Both the position numbers and the translations under genes were made by a program. Positions 33,804 through 42,821 of a stretch of DNA of 64,000 nucleotides are shown piece by piece. The stretch spans positions 2,897,450-2,961,449 of the forward strand of contig NZ_KB889965.1 of NCBI RefSeq assembly GCF_000372865.1, written 5' to 3'. Numbering within the stretch: the first letter of the stretch is position 1; every line of letters starts with the position of its first letter. This DNA is from Methylosarcina fibrata AML-C10 (lineage in GTDB: Bacteria > Pseudomonadota > Gammaproteobacteria > Methylococcales > Methylomonadaceae). The notes beneath the pieces are model-generated. The model did no database searches. It was not told where the DNA came from and saw nothing but the letters and a program-made list of their open reading frames with translations.

Positions 33804-35015
33804 TCAGGACGGACGTCGAGCCGTGCGCCGCGCCCGGCGTTTCTGCCGCCAGCGGATAAGGCCGCTGACGTAAAGCAGCAGAGGTGCCAGGCCGACAATG
33901 CACCAAACGATACGGCCGGCAAGCCCCAAGGCTTCGCCGCTGTGCAGCGGCCACAGCACGTTCAAGAACGTTTCTCCCCCGGTAAACCGGTTCGGATCTT
34001 GCACGGCCAAGATTTGGCCGCCATACTGGTCGATCCATACCTTGCTGCGCGGCCAGCGACGGTTGGCTTCGCCCGCTTGCCTTTTCGAAATACAGTAAAC
34101 GCCTTCCTTGCCGTCGGGCGTTTCCACGCCGCGCAGTTCCGCATCGGGGAAAATCCTGTCTGCAACCGCCACAGCGCGCGCTACCGAAATCGGTCGCGCA
34201 CCCGCAGAAAGCCGGGACCGAACATCCGGTTCCTGCAGATGCTTGTCCTTGACGGCCGAAACAACGCGTACCAGCGGCTTGATGTAATCGGCATAACCAA
34301 ACGAAAATCCGGTAAACGCCAGAATCAATAGAATAATCGAACTGTAAAAGCCGGTAGTCTTATGCAAATCGAAATAAAACCGCTCAGGACTTGCGCCCCG
34401 TTTTACGGTCACGGCTTTTTTGAAATTTCCCCCGCGCGGCCACCACAGATAAAGCCCGGTCGAAGCGGACGTGAACAAAAACAAGCCGAAAAAACAAACC
34501 GAGTTAAAACCGATCCGCCCGACTCGTGGACCGATTTTGCCGGTCATTAACGCGGCGTGCACTTCATAGATCAAGGTCCATAACGTGCGTCCCCAATAAC
34601 TCTCGGCCACGATTTTTCCGCTGTAAGGATCAACCAGTACCCGGAAGGGCGCATACAACTCATCGGCGGTTTCTGTCGGCTTCGGGTATTCCGCCCATAA
34701 ATAATCGTTGCCATAGCCCGGCAACAGCAGCGACCATTTTCCCTGCTTGTCCGGATGCGCGGCTCGAACCGTTTGCAGGATGTCGTCCAGCGAACGTGGC
34801 AGTGCCCCGGTTTCATGACGTACCGGCGGCAGCCCCAGCTCTTCCAGCTCATGGATGAAGACATTAAAAGACCCCGTCAGCCCAAGAACGACAAAGAAAA
34901 ATCCCAGCGTCAGGGCAAGCCATAAATGCACTTTCAGCCAAGCGCCGCGAACACGCCGGCGCCAGCGCGAGGCGCTATTGATACTTGCAGACATCGTCAA
35001 AAAATAAGATCGCAT
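33804..35015 (-). CDS. PepSY-associated TM-helix inner-membrane protein, putative ferri-siderophore reductase (403 aa)
   Basis: Third PepSY protein. Helices include LALTLGFFFVVLGLTGSFNV, SVCFFGLFLFTSASTGLYLW and FYSSIILLILAFTGFSFG; histidines are in KVHLWLA, YEVHAALMTG, DLHKTTG and PLHSGEALGLAGR. It is more distant from the other two copies than they are from each other. The ATG at 35015 has a GGAG ribosome site that overlaps the receptor stop region at 35029, so the receptor and this gene are one operon. It is expected to act on the ferri-siderophore taken up by that receptor. Confidence 0.91.
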   Translation of the reverse strand: MRSYFLTMSASINSASRWRRRVRGAWLKVHLWLALTLGFFFVVLGLTGSFNVFIHELEELGLPPVRHETGALPRSLDDILQTVRAAHPDKQGKWSLLLPGYGNDYLWAEYPKPTETADELYAPFRVLVDPYSGKIVAESYWGRTLWTLIYEVHAALMTGKIGPRVGRIGFNSVCFFGLFLFTSASTGLYLWWPRGGNFKKAVTVKRGASPERFYFDLHKTTGFYSSIILLILAFTGFSFGYADYIKPLVRVVSAVKDKHLQEPDVRSRLSAGARPISVARAVAVADRIFPDAELRGVETPDGKEGVYCISKRQAGEANRRWPRSKVWIDQYGGQILAVQDPNRFTGGETFLNVLWPLHSGEALGLAGRIVWCIVGLAPLLLYVSGLIRWRQKRRARRTARRPS

Positions 35016-35028
35016 GGTGATCACTCCC

Positions 35029-37536
35029 TCAAAATTCCAGACGGACCGAACCCATCGCCGTCAGCGGCGCACCCGGGTAGATGCCGACGCGCGGCGGCGC
35101 GTTTTGAAACGGGTCGGTGGATTCGTAATAGGTCTTATCGAGCAGATTGCGGATATTGAATTGCACGGTCAGACGCGAATCACGGAGTTGATAGGTATAG
35201 CCGGTATAGGCATCCAAACGAACGTAGCCCGGCAACACGAAGGTATTGTCGTCATCGCCCTGCCGCTGGCCGGCGGCGAACACGCCCACGCCGAACTGCC
35301 ACCCGTTGAGCGGCTGGTAATGACGAACGTCATACTTGAGCCACAGGCTGCCGGAATGCTCGGGCACGTTGTTCAGGCGGTTGCCCTGCAATCCGGAGTA
35401 GTCTTGGGTGATACGGGCATCGGTAAAGGCATAGTTGCCGATGAGGCTGAGTTCGTCGGTAATCCGGCCGTTCAAGTCGAACTCGATGCCCTGGCTGCGC
35501 GCCTTGCCGATCGCGGCCATGGCGAAAGGATCCGGACTATTGAAATCCCGAGTCAAAATGTTTTCTTTGGTCAAATGGTAATAAGCCAATGTTGTAATTA
35601 GACGCTGATCGAAAAACTCGGTTTTCAAACCGGCTTCGAATTGCTCGCCTCTTTCCGGATCGATCGTTGCACCGGTCGAGGTGAGGCCGTTGTTCGCCCC
35701 GAACGAAGTGGTCCAGTTGCCGTAAACGCTGGCCCAAGGCCAGGGTTGATAAAGTATGCCCACGCGCGGACTGAAGCCCGTATCCTTGCGCGTCGGCAAA
35801 GCCGCTTCGGCAGCCTCAAACGAATCACCTCGGCCACGACTCGTCGTAGCCCATTCGTAACGCCCTCCGCCGAGGATGTGAAGCCTATCCCAGAGCGTAA
35901 TGTGGTCCTGGAAGTACACGCCATACCAGTCATCTCTAAAATAGCTATGGTTTCTGCCAATCGGGAACGGCGTCGACAGCGCCTGAGCATAGAAGGAAGG
36001 GTCGATGCCGTATACCGGGTTATAAATATCGATTTCCAGGCCAGGCACCGGCGCCTGATAATTACCCTGCGTCAGATAAGTGCCGGTCGAGCGCAAGTAA
36101 TCGAAGCCCATCAACGTTTGATGCCGAGTACCCCACAATTCCAGATTGCCCGTTAAATCCAGATTGGTGGTATAAGTCTCGGATGAAGCGGCCTGCGAAA
36201 AAATATTGCGCAAATAGGTGCGGTTGCCTGCACTCGGATCGAGAAACTGTGCGACCGTGAACGCATTAGCGGGCTTGACCGAGATATTGTTGTCATCGAC
36301 AAAAGTCGCCAGAAACCGATTGCGCAGCGTCCAGTCCGCATTGAAGGCATGGGTCAAATTAAAGCCAAGGTTCACTCGGGAATTAGTATCGACAGGATCG
36401 TTGGGATCGATGAAGGAGCGGCTAACCGGAATCGGCGCCGGCCGGTCGCCGATCGCGAACAGGCCTCTGTCGACCTGATAGTCCTCATGCAACGCTTCCA
36501 CTTCCAGGGAAATTTCGGTGGCGTCACCGGGCCGCCAGGTCAAAGACGGGTTCACCAGCACCCGGTCGTTAAAATTGAAATCCCGGAACGAACGATTGTT
36601 TTGATACGCACCGGTAAATCGGTAACTCAACGACTTGTCTTCGGTCACCGCATCGGTGGCATCCCATTCGGTGCGATAGAAATCGTAGGAGCCGAACCGC
36701 TGCTCCAGAGAATAATAGGATTCGTCCCGAGGCTTTTTGGTGACCAGGTTGATCAGGCCTCCGGGCTCGATACGCCCGAACAGCACCGCCGCCGGGCCTT
36801 TCAACACTTCGATCCGCTCCAGGTTGGCGGAATCGAAATTCGATTCTTCACCGACGGACAAACCCAGAGCAACCAGACCGTTACGGTAGATGCGTCCGTT
36901 CCGGAAGCCGCGGACAATAAAAGCATTGCTTCTGCCCAAAGACGATTGCGGCCGCACGCTGCTGACGTTTTCGAGCGCGTCTTTGATCGTCGTCGTTTTT
37001 TGATCGCTCATCACCGCTTTCGGCACCACCTGAATCGATACCGGCGTTTCGATGATCGGTGTATCGGTCTTGGTCGCCGTGCTGGAGTTGTGGATGGTGT
37101 AATCCGTATTGTAAGGATCGGAAGAATCATAGGCGGCCGTCCCGCTCACCTGCACGGCCGGCAAGGTCGCCGCCGACTTCGGTTCCAACTCCGCCTTGTT
37201 CAGCTTCGGTTCGATAATCGCCGTATCGCCGCCCACCATCCGGTAGCCGAGGCCGGAGCCCTGCAGCAACCTGTCCAAACCATGCTCGACCGTGACCGTT
37301 CCGTGCAGCGCCGGCGCTTTAAGGCCGCGCGTCAGATCGGTATTGATGACCAGCTTCAGATCGGCCTGATCGGCAAAGTCGGTCAGCGATTCGGCCAGAT
37401 GGCCGGCCGGAATCGCATAGGCGCGGGCGGCAGGCAGCGCAGGTTCGGCGGCGGCGCTGCCGGGATGGGCCAGAACCAGCGCCATGGCAGTCAAGGCGGC
37501 GGGCGCCATGTCGTGGTTGACGAGGGTTTTCCTCAT
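35029..37536 (-). CDS. TonB-dependent ferri-siderophore receptor with STN signalling domain (835 aa)
   Basis: Signal peptide about 1-32, STN domain from YAIPAGHLAESLTDFADQAD to GGDTAIIEP, TonB-box-like PAVQVSG, linker DPYNTDYTIHNSSTATKTD, plug with ERIEVLKGPAAVLFGRIEPGG, barrel ending VRLEF. The ATG at 37536 has AGGAG upstream; the frame is open to 37596. Unlike most receptors here it is divergent from the nearest sigma/FecR pair (37967-39517). Close paralogue of the receptor at 24833, including the AAAAAAATTTCGC tract upstream and a PepSY gene downstream. Confidence 0.95.
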   Translation of the reverse strand: MRKTLVNHDMAPAALTAMALVLAHPGSAAAEPALPAARAYAIPAGHLAESLTDFADQADLKLVINTDLTRGLKAPALHGTVTVEHGLDRLLQGSGLGYRMVGGDTAIIEPKLNKAELEPKSAATLPAVQVSGTAAYDSSDPYNTDYTIHNSSTATKTDTPIIETPVSIQVVPKAVMSDQKTTTIKDALENVSSVRPQSSLGRSNAFIVRGFRNGRIYRNGLVALGLSVGEESNFDSANLERIEVLKGPAAVLFGRIEPGGLINLVTKKPRDESYYSLEQRFGSYDFYRTEWDATDAVTEDKSLSYRFTGAYQNNRSFRDFNFNDRVLVNPSLTWRPGDATEISLEVEALHEDYQVDRGLFAIGDRPAPIPVSRSFIDPNDPVDTNSRVNLGFNLTHAFNADWTLRNRFLATFVDDNNISVKPANAFTVAQFLDPSAGNRTYLRNIFSQAASSETYTTNLDLTGNLELWGTRHQTLMGFDYLRSTGTYLTQGNYQAPVPGLEIDIYNPVYGIDPSFYAQALSTPFPIGRNHSYFRDDWYGVYFQDHITLWDRLHILGGGRYEWATTSRGRGDSFEAAEAALPTRKDTGFSPRVGILYQPWPWASVYGNWTTSFGANNGLTSTGATIDPERGEQFEAGLKTEFFDQRLITTLAYYHLTKENILTRDFNSPDPFAMAAIGKARSQGIEFDLNGRITDELSLIGNYAFTDARITQDYSGLQGNRLNNVPEHSGSLWLKYDVRHYQPLNGWQFGVGVFAAGQRQGDDDNTFVLPGYVRLDAYTGYTYQLRDSRLTVQFNIRNLLDKTYYESTDPFQNAPPRVGIYPGAPLTAMGSVRLEF

Positions 37537-37642
37537 GTTTTCTCCTAATCTTGTTTGTGAGGACGATGGGGCGTATCGAACGCTCCTTTTCTTCACAACG
37601 TTTCAGGAAAAAAATCATGAATACGGGGGCCGTATATTCGCG

Positions 37643-37653
37643 AAATTTTTTTT
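37643..37653 (-). promoter_or_regulatory. A/T tract upstream of receptor, candidate ECF promoter element
   Basis: Minus-strand AAAAAAAATTTCGCG, 107-117 nt before the ATG at 37536. It matches the tract before the paralogous receptor at 24833 over 11 bases. Confidence 0.35.
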
Positions 37654-37765
37654 GCGCGCAGCGGCGGACCGCGGCCTCATGCCCGCCAAGGATTTAGCGG
37701 TCAACCATTCCCGCATGCGCCGGCGCCGCTCCAAATCGTGCTTCGGGCAGTCCACAACAGGTACT

Positions 37766-37791
37766 GGAGTCCAAAGCTCGCTTTGGACTCC
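37766..37791. repeat. 11-bp perfect hairpin in the divergent gap
   Basis: GGAGTCCAAAG at 37766-37776 pairs with CTTTGGACTCC at 37781-37791 over a 4-nt loop. It lies between the divergent receptor and sigma genes, next to the tandem operator, and could act as a transcription insulator or be a dispersed palindrome. Confidence 0.45.
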
Positions 37792-37808
37792 GGGAGAATC
37801 CCGGGTGA

Positions 37809-37842
37809 GCCATATCACACACTTTCGGCGGCAAGCGGCTCA
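37809..37842. promoter_or_regulatory. Tandem 13-bp operator-like repeat in a divergent promoter region (site H)
   Basis: GCCATATCACACA at 37809-37821 and GGCAAGCGGCTCA at 37830-37842, offset 21 bp, in the 430-bp gap between the receptor start at 37536 and the sigma start at 37967. It could serve either gene; it is 125-158 bp before the sigma, the usual distance. Confidence 0.55.
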
Positions 37843-37966
37843 ACCATATCCGTAACCCGGCAATATCATTTTGATGAATAAAGTAAAATCTTGGTATGGC
37901 GCAAGTTTTGCTTAGGATTTCGGCATTATCCAGCCATCGTTTCACCTTTAATCTTACGCATTGCTC

Positions 37967-38485
37967 ATGACTGCCCGCGCGGATACCCTCGGCCATTTCT
38001 TTCTGGAAACCCGTGACGAACTGATCGGCTTCTTTTATCGGCGGCTGAAATGCGCCGACACCGCCAAAGACCTGGCCCAGGAAACCTATCTGCGGCTATT
38101 GAGCTGCGAACGGCGCGCGCCGGCGCAAAATCGCCGGGCGCTGACGTTTTTCATTGCCGGCAATCTGGCCGTCGATCATGTGCGCAAGGAATCCGTGCGC
38201 GCCCGCCATGCGCCCGTCTCCCCCGAAGCCGCCGACTTCCTGGAGCAGGTTCCGTGCCGCAACCCGGACGCCGAACGCCGCGCCAGCGCCTGGCAGGATC
38301 TGGAGCGGATCAGTGCGGCATTGGACGAACTGCCGGAAGAAAACCGCAGCGCCTTTTATTTGAGTGCCATCGAAGGACTGACTTACGCGCAAATCGGCGA
38401 GTGCCTGGGCGTGTCCGAACGGGCCGTCGCCAAACGCATCGCCAATGTCTTGAAACATTGCCGGGCGCGGTGTGCGGCGGACTAG
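37967..38485 (+). CDS. FecI-type ECF sigma factor (172 aa)
   Basis: Region 2 as CADTAKDLAQETYLRLLSC and FIAGNLAVDHVRKESVRARH, region 4 as LPEENRSAFYLSAIEGLT and the helix-turn-helix CLGVSERAVAKRIANVL. The ATG at 37967 is preferred over a TTG at 37961. It forms a two-gene unit with FecR 38555 and is divergent from the receptor-PepSY operon at 33804-37536, its most likely target. No receptor lies downstream of FecR. Confidence 0.93.
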   Translation: MTARADTLGHFFLETRDELIGFFYRRLKCADTAKDLAQETYLRLLSCERRAPAQNRRALTFFIAGNLAVDHVRKESVRARHAPVSPEAADFLEQVPCRNPDAERRASAWQDLERISAALDELPEENRSAFYLSAIEGLTYAQIGECLGVSERAVAKRIANVLKHCRARCAAD

Positions 38486-38554
38486 CGGAAAACGGTTTAT
38501 CTCCGCCCGGCTTTGGTTTATCGTTACCATTTTTACCTTTACCCCTCGTCTTTA

Positions 38555-39517
38555 ATGTCTACCGAATTCGACAATACCGGCGAAACGCTGGCCGACACGG
38601 CAATCGACTGGCTGGTACTGATGCGCTCCGGAGCGGTCGATGCGGACGCGCGCCGCGCTTTCGAGCGCTGGCTGCAGGAAGACGCGGCGCATCGGCAAGC
38701 CTATGCCGAGGCTGAAACCCTGTGGAGCAGCACGGCAAAAGCGCTCGGGCAATCCGGTGCGCCGGCAGGCGCCCTGACGCATCGGCCGCGCGCCGGACGC
38801 AAGACGTGGCATGCCGGTCTGGCCGTGGCGGCAAGCGTAGTGTTGAGCGTTGCCGTCGTCTGGACGGCGCTCGCGCCGCGCTTGCTCGGCGATTATTCGA
38901 CGCAGGCAGGCGAGCAAAAGCGCGTCGAGCTGGCCGACGGCAGCACGGTGCTGCTGAACACCGACAGCGCGATCGCACTGGACTGGTCCTCCGAACGGCG
39001 CCGCATTATCCTGCTGAAAGGCCAGGCCGAATTCCGGGCAGCCCCGGATGCCGCGCGTCCTTTCGTGGTGGCGGCGGGAAATCTGTCGGTGCGTGCGCTG
39101 GGAACCGTATTCGAAGTGTACGAGCAGGCGTCCGGCGCGGTGGACGTTAGCGTCAGCGAACATGCAGTCGCGGTCGGTCTGCAGGAAGCCGGTGGCGAGG
39201 CGCGGCGGGTCGAGGAAGGGCAGCGGTTTCAGTATGCGGGACACGGTCCCTTGGGCGCGGCCGCCGCCGCAGACCTGCACCGGCTCAATGCCTGGAAGCG
39301 GGGCAAGCTGATCTTTAAAGACCGTCCTTTGGCTGAGGTGGTGGCCGAGCTGAATCGCTACAGCAGGGCCCGGATCGTGCTGCAGGGCGGCAGGACCGGC
39401 AGCCTGCGCGTCAGCGGCGTGTTTCCGGTCGACGGCGGGCTGGTACTGGAGGCGTTGGAGAAATCGTTCTCGTTGCGGGCGCTCCATTTGGGGCCGTGGC
39501 TGGTGATTTTGCGTTGA
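38555..39517 (+). CDS. FecR-type anti-sigma/sigma regulator (320 aa)
   Basis: DUF4880 region (AIDWLVLMRSGAVDADARRA, FERWLQEDAAHRQAYAEAET), a membrane helix near GLAVAASVVLSVAVVWTALA, a FecR domain (LADGSTVLLNTDSAIAL, LLKGQAEFRAAPDAARPF, SVRALGTVFEVYEQ) and the C-terminal VSGVFPVDGGLVLEALEK. The ATG at 38555 fits; the frame is open from 38513. It follows the sigma by 69 bp and ends convergently with the FecR at 39800. Confidence 0.93.
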   Translation: MSTEFDNTGETLADTAIDWLVLMRSGAVDADARRAFERWLQEDAAHRQAYAEAETLWSSTAKALGQSGAPAGALTHRPRAGRKTWHAGLAVAASVVLSVAVVWTALAPRLLGDYSTQAGEQKRVELADGSTVLLNTDSAIALDWSSERRRIILLKGQAEFRAAPDAARPFVVAAGNLSVRALGTVFEVYEQASGAVDVSVSEHAVAVGLQEAGGEARRVEEGQRFQYAGHGPLGAAAAADLHRLNAWKRGKLIFKDRPLAEVVAELNRYSRARIVLQGGRTGSLRVSGVFPVDGGLVLEALEKSFSLRALHLGPWLVILR

Positions 39518-39742
39518 GAAAGCGCCGGAAGGACTGAGTTTTCCATTTCGTCAAGCCTCCGCCGGGAACCGTTACCGTCAAAATGTCCCAATAGGATGTA
39601 CCGACGAAGGAGGCGCATCGATCGAGACCGCGACAGTAGCAGGGTGCGCACCGCGTACCTTGAGGCGCTTGATTATTCGGCTGGCTTCAAAACGGCGTGC
39701 CGTGCAAACGCTACGGATCTTTTCTGAATCGGATAGAGCAAT

Positions 39743-39771
39743 GTTGGGTTGCCAAACCGCGGCAACCCAAC
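39743..39771. terminator. Hairpin between convergent FecR genes
   Basis: GTTGGGTTGCC at 39743-39753 pairs perfectly with GGCAACCCAAC at 39761-39771 over a 7-nt loop. It lies between the ends of two convergent FecR genes, where a bidirectional terminator is expected, though no T run follows. Confidence 0.5.
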
Positions 39772-39799
39772 CGCTTCAAGCCGGCGCCGAGGAGACCCG

Positions 39800-40792
39800 T
39801 TACCGTTGCGTCGGCCCGTCCGCCGGAACCAGAGCCACCTGCCCTGCCCCGCGCCGCGCCACCTTGACCGGCAGACCGGCGGCGATCGTGTTCAGAGCCA
39901 GGTCGAGATCGCCGGTCGGAAAGCTGCCGCTGACTTTCAAATGTTTCAAGGAAGCATCGTCCAGCGCCAAATCGACTGTATGATAACGGCCCAATTGCGC
40001 CAGCACTTCGTCCAGCGGCCGGCTCTTGAACACCAGACGGCCGTCGCGCCAGGCCGTGGCGCTTGCGGTATCGGCCGCTTCGACCAAGCCGAAGCGGTCG
40101 TCGGCACGGTAGGTCAACTGCATGCCTGGATGCAGCAATTGCCCGTCCCGGTTGGCGGCATTGTCGACGCTGACCTCGCCTTCCAGCACGGTCACCGCGA
40201 CCCGGTCGCCCTGGCGGTACACGTTGAACTGTGTCCCGACGTCGCGAATCCTGCCGCCGGCGGCCTCCACCGCAAACGGCTTTGCTTCGTCATGCCGCAC
40301 CGTGAACAGGGCTTCCCCGCGCGCCAGCACGGCGACCCGCGCGGACCAGGTATAGACGACACGCAGCTCGCTGTCGGTATTCAGGTCGATCCGGGAACCG
40401 TCGCTCAACACGATATGCGCCTGCTCGCCCTTGGCGGTGCGATACACGCCGTTGTCGAACCAGAGGCGCCAGAGCGGCGTTGCCGCGACCGCCAGCAAGA
40501 ACGAGGCGGCCAGCGCCAGTCCGGGGCGGAATAAGCGCCGGCGGCATTGCGCCTGGCGAAGATAGGCGCGCGCGGCCGTCAGCTCGGGCTGTACGTCCCG
40601 CCGCAAGGGGCCGAGGCTCCGCCAGAAGGTCTCGACCTCGCGGTAAGCCCGCCGGTGGCTTTCATCCGCATTCAGCCAGCGGGCAAAGGCCCGCCGCTGC
40701 GCCGCCGTGGCGGTGCCGGAATGCAGGAGCGTGACCCATTGGCTGGCTTCTTCATGCAGCCCGGCCGGGCGTTTCGATATTGATGGAGGCAT
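39800..40792 (-). CDS. FecR-type anti-sigma/sigma regulator of an orphan pair (330 aa)
   Basis: DUF4880 region (ASQWVTLLHSGTATAAQRRA, FARWLNADESHRRAYREVET), a membrane helix near GLALAASFLLAVAATPLW, a FecR domain (LSDGSRIDLNTDSELRV, LARGEALFTVRHDEAKPF, RIRDVGTQFNVYRQGD) and the C-terminal VSGSFPTGDLDLALN. ATG at 40792. It is paralogous to the FecR at 14674. Its own 3' side meets a convergent FecR and no receptor follows, so its receptor must lie elsewhere or have been lost. Confidence 0.92.
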   Translation of the reverse strand: MPPSISKRPAGLHEEASQWVTLLHSGTATAAQRRAFARWLNADESHRRAYREVETFWRSLGPLRRDVQPELTAARAYLRQAQCRRRLFRPGLALAASFLLAVAATPLWRLWFDNGVYRTAKGEQAHIVLSDGSRIDLNTDSELRVVYTWSARVAVLARGEALFTVRHDEAKPFAVEAAGGRIRDVGTQFNVYRQGDRVAVTVLEGEVSVDNAANRDGQLLHPGMQLTYRADDRFGLVEAADTASATAWRDGRLVFKSRPLDEVLAQLGRYHTVDLALDDASLKHLKVSGSFPTGDLDLALNTIAAGLPVKVARRGAGQVALVPADGPTQR

Positions 40793-40853
40793 GATCTATT
40801 GTACCCTGGAAAGCGTCGGCAATAAGACGGATTTGCGCGTAAAAAACCGCCAG

Positions 40854-41369
40854 TTATTGTGACAATTCGTCTCGCGCTTCCTCGAAACAGCGCGCCAGCG
40901 CCTTCGCCGCATAGCGTTCGACCGTGCGCGCCGGAATACCCAGAGCCTTGCCGATTTCCGCATAGGTCAGGCCGTCGAAGCGGTGCAGTAAAAATACATG
41001 CCGGTAGATCTCGGGCAGATCGTTCAAGGCGCCCAGACAGCTCCTGAGTCGTAATTGCGCATCGGTTGAAGCCTCGGGCCCCGGCTGCGGATCGGCGACG
41101 AGGTCGATCTCGTCTTCGTCGCCGGCATGGCGGGCGCGGATTTGCCCATGCCGGAAATAATCGGTGCTCAAATTATGCGTGATCCTGTACAGATAGGCGC
41201 GCGGGTTTTCGATGCCGCCGTTCTCTGCATGCTGGATGAAGCGCAAATAGGCCTCCTGGACCAGGTCTTCGGCGACTTCATGATTGGAATGCTGGCCCGC
41301 GAACGCCAAAAGCTCCTGGCGGTGCCGGCGGAATAACAGATCGAAAGCGTGTTGTTTGGCAAAGGGCAT
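40854..41369 (-). CDS. FecI-type ECF sigma factor of an orphan pair (171 aa)
   Basis: Region 2 as VAEDLVQEAYLRFIQHAEN and YRITHNLSTDYFRHGQIRARH, region 4 as LPEIYRHVFLLHRFDGLT and the helix-turn-helix ALGIPARTVERYAAKAL. ATG at 41369. It forms a two-gene unit with FecR 39800. Nearest relative here is the sigma at 15761. A tandem operator lies 228-261 bp upstream, just outside the IS element that begins at 41653. Confidence 0.93.
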   Translation of the reverse strand: MPFAKQHAFDLLFRRHRQELLAFAGQHSNHEVAEDLVQEAYLRFIQHAENGGIENPRAYLYRITHNLSTDYFRHGQIRARHAGDEDEIDLVADPQPGPEASTDAQLRLRSCLGALNDLPEIYRHVFLLHRFDGLTYAEIGKALGIPARTVERYAAKALARCFEEARDELSQ

Positions 41370-41596
41370 GAGGGACAGTAAGGAAACTGACAGCGTTCTC
41401 GGCTTATCGCAAGCAAGTTGCGGACCAAACTAGCGGATGCCCGCCCCATGCGGCAGGATTGCCTTCCCGCGAACCGTATTTTGTCGTTTGTTTCCAGGCC
41501 GTTGCGAGTCTCCGGAGTCTGGCCGAAAAAGCCGGCGCACCGCCTCGGGCGTTTGCGGATAACGCGTTACCGGGCAACCGGGCCCAGCAAAAGCAT

Positions 41597-41630
41597 GTCA
41601 AATAACACATCAGATGAGTCATTTGACATA
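41597..41630. promoter_or_regulatory. Tandem 13-bp operator-like repeat (site I)
   Basis: GTCAAATAACACA at 41597-41609 and GTCATTTGACATA at 41618-41630, offset 21 bp, between sigma 40854 and an IS element. The IS end lies only about 22 bp away, so the operator has survived insertion. No gene is seen in 41370-41652. Confidence 0.6.
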
Positions 41631-41652
41631 GTTCAATTATTTTACCGGGTCG

Positions 41653-42821
41653 GCCTCATCACCTATCACTTTATCCCGTTCCACAAAAGGCGGGCAAAGG
41701 GATGTCGTTTTGCAGGCCGCGGATAAACCAGGAGACCAGGCTGCGGCGGAGTTTCCTGAAGCTCCAATGGTCGGGATCGTTTTGCTTCCCTATTTTTTTT
41801 CGAGCGGCGTCGGACACGTCAAGGCGTCGTCCTGGCCGACACGGACGCACCAGTACATCGCCAATGTCATGACCAGGACCAGCCGCTCCAGGCGGTCCGC
41901 ATGCCCAAGCTGTGAGCTCTCCAGGTCGAAACCCAGGCCCTTGAAGTCGGAGAACATCGGCTCGATGGCCCAGCGCGCGGCATAGTCCAGCACCGACGCC
42001 CGCGACGGAGGGCAGTCCATCGCAATGATCCAAGGCTCTGGATGCCCGGCTTCGTGGAGGATGCCCAGATTCGTCATGCGCTCCTGGGTGAACAGCCTCA
42101 CCCCAGACAGATAACGTTCCGCCACGCCTTGTGCCAACTGACCGGTAGTGGTCTCGTCGCCCTGCCCGGTGTCCGCCAGCACGTTGCCTTGCAGCCGCAG
42201 CCGGTAGCCCCAACCATGGGTCTGGATCCAGCCGAACAGCGCGGCCGAGGGGTAGAACCGGTCTGCCGAGAGCAGCACCTTCACCCCCGCAGGCAGCCAG
42301 GCCCGCACCTGCTCCAGCAACCTTTGCTGACCCTCGAAGCCGATGTTGGCCGGCCCCGCCTCCGCCCGCCAAGCCAAGGGCAACGCCCGGTCGCCGACCC
42401 GCAGGGCCACCACCAGCAACGCCATCCGGTCGCCCAGGTCGGTCTGATCCATCGCCAGCAGCACGGTCTGGCCGTTCCACGCTGCCTTAGCCAGCGCCTC
42501 CCGTGCGAACGGTTCCATCACCGTCATGGCGCACAGCAAGGGATTCTTCAGCAAGCGCCTCAGCCATTGTTCGCGCATGTCCTGCCGCTCGGTCTCCAAG
42601 GGCAGCAGATTGGCCAGTTCCACGGTGTTCGGCGTCTGGCCTTCGATCATCGCGCCCACCGCCAGCGCCAATTTCCCTACCACCGTCTTGCCCAATCCCG
42701 GAAGTGCCTCCGCAAGCCCGCGCTCCACTTCATTCGCCAGTTTTCTTACAGTTCCCAAGCTTGCCTTGATTCAAAAGTTGCAGAGAGGGATAGTTTACCT
42801 GAAACGGATAGGTGATGAGGC
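41653..42821 (-). mobile_element. IS4-family insertion sequence (about 1.17 kb)
   Basis: GCCTCATCACCTATC at 41653-41667 recurs as its exact reverse complement at 42807-42821, giving terminal inverted repeats that enclose one transposase gene. No clear target duplication flanks it (ACCGGGTCG against ACCAGGACA), so it may have rearranged after insertion. Its right end abuts a fragment of a different IS4-type transposase. Confidence 0.72.
41790..42758 (-). CDS. IS4-family transposase (322 aa)
   Basis: DDE transposase. LLAMDQTDLGD holds the first catalytic acid, VLLSADRFYPS the second, and YAARWAIEPMFSDFK the IS4 signature Y-x2-R-x3-E-x6-K with the catalytic Glu. The start is a TTG at 42758 because no in-frame ATG precedes the conserved N-terminus. 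Length and motifs are complete, so it may be active. It lies inside inverted repeats at 41653 and 42821. Confidence 0.9.
   Translation of the reverse strand: MGTVRKLANEVERGLAEALPGLGKTVVGKLALAVGAMIEGQTPNTVELANLLPLETERQDMREQWLRRLLKNPLLCAMTVMEPFAREALAKAAWNGQTVLLAMDQTDLGDRMALLVVALRVGDRALPLAWRAEAGPANIGFEGQQRLLEQVRAWLPAGVKVLLSADRFYPSAALFGWIQTHGWGYRLRLQGNVLADTGQGDETTTGQLAQGVAERYLSGVRLFTQERMTNLGILHEAGHPEPWIIAMDCPPSRASVLDYAARWAIEPMFSDFKGLGFDLESSQLGHADRLERLVLVMTLAMYWCVRVGQDDALTCPTPLEKK

Noticed and set aside
41671-42480. Second frame of 269 codons within the IS element at 41653
   Set aside because: It overlaps the transposase in another frame on the same strand and has a Gly/Ala/Arg-rich composition with no transposase motif.
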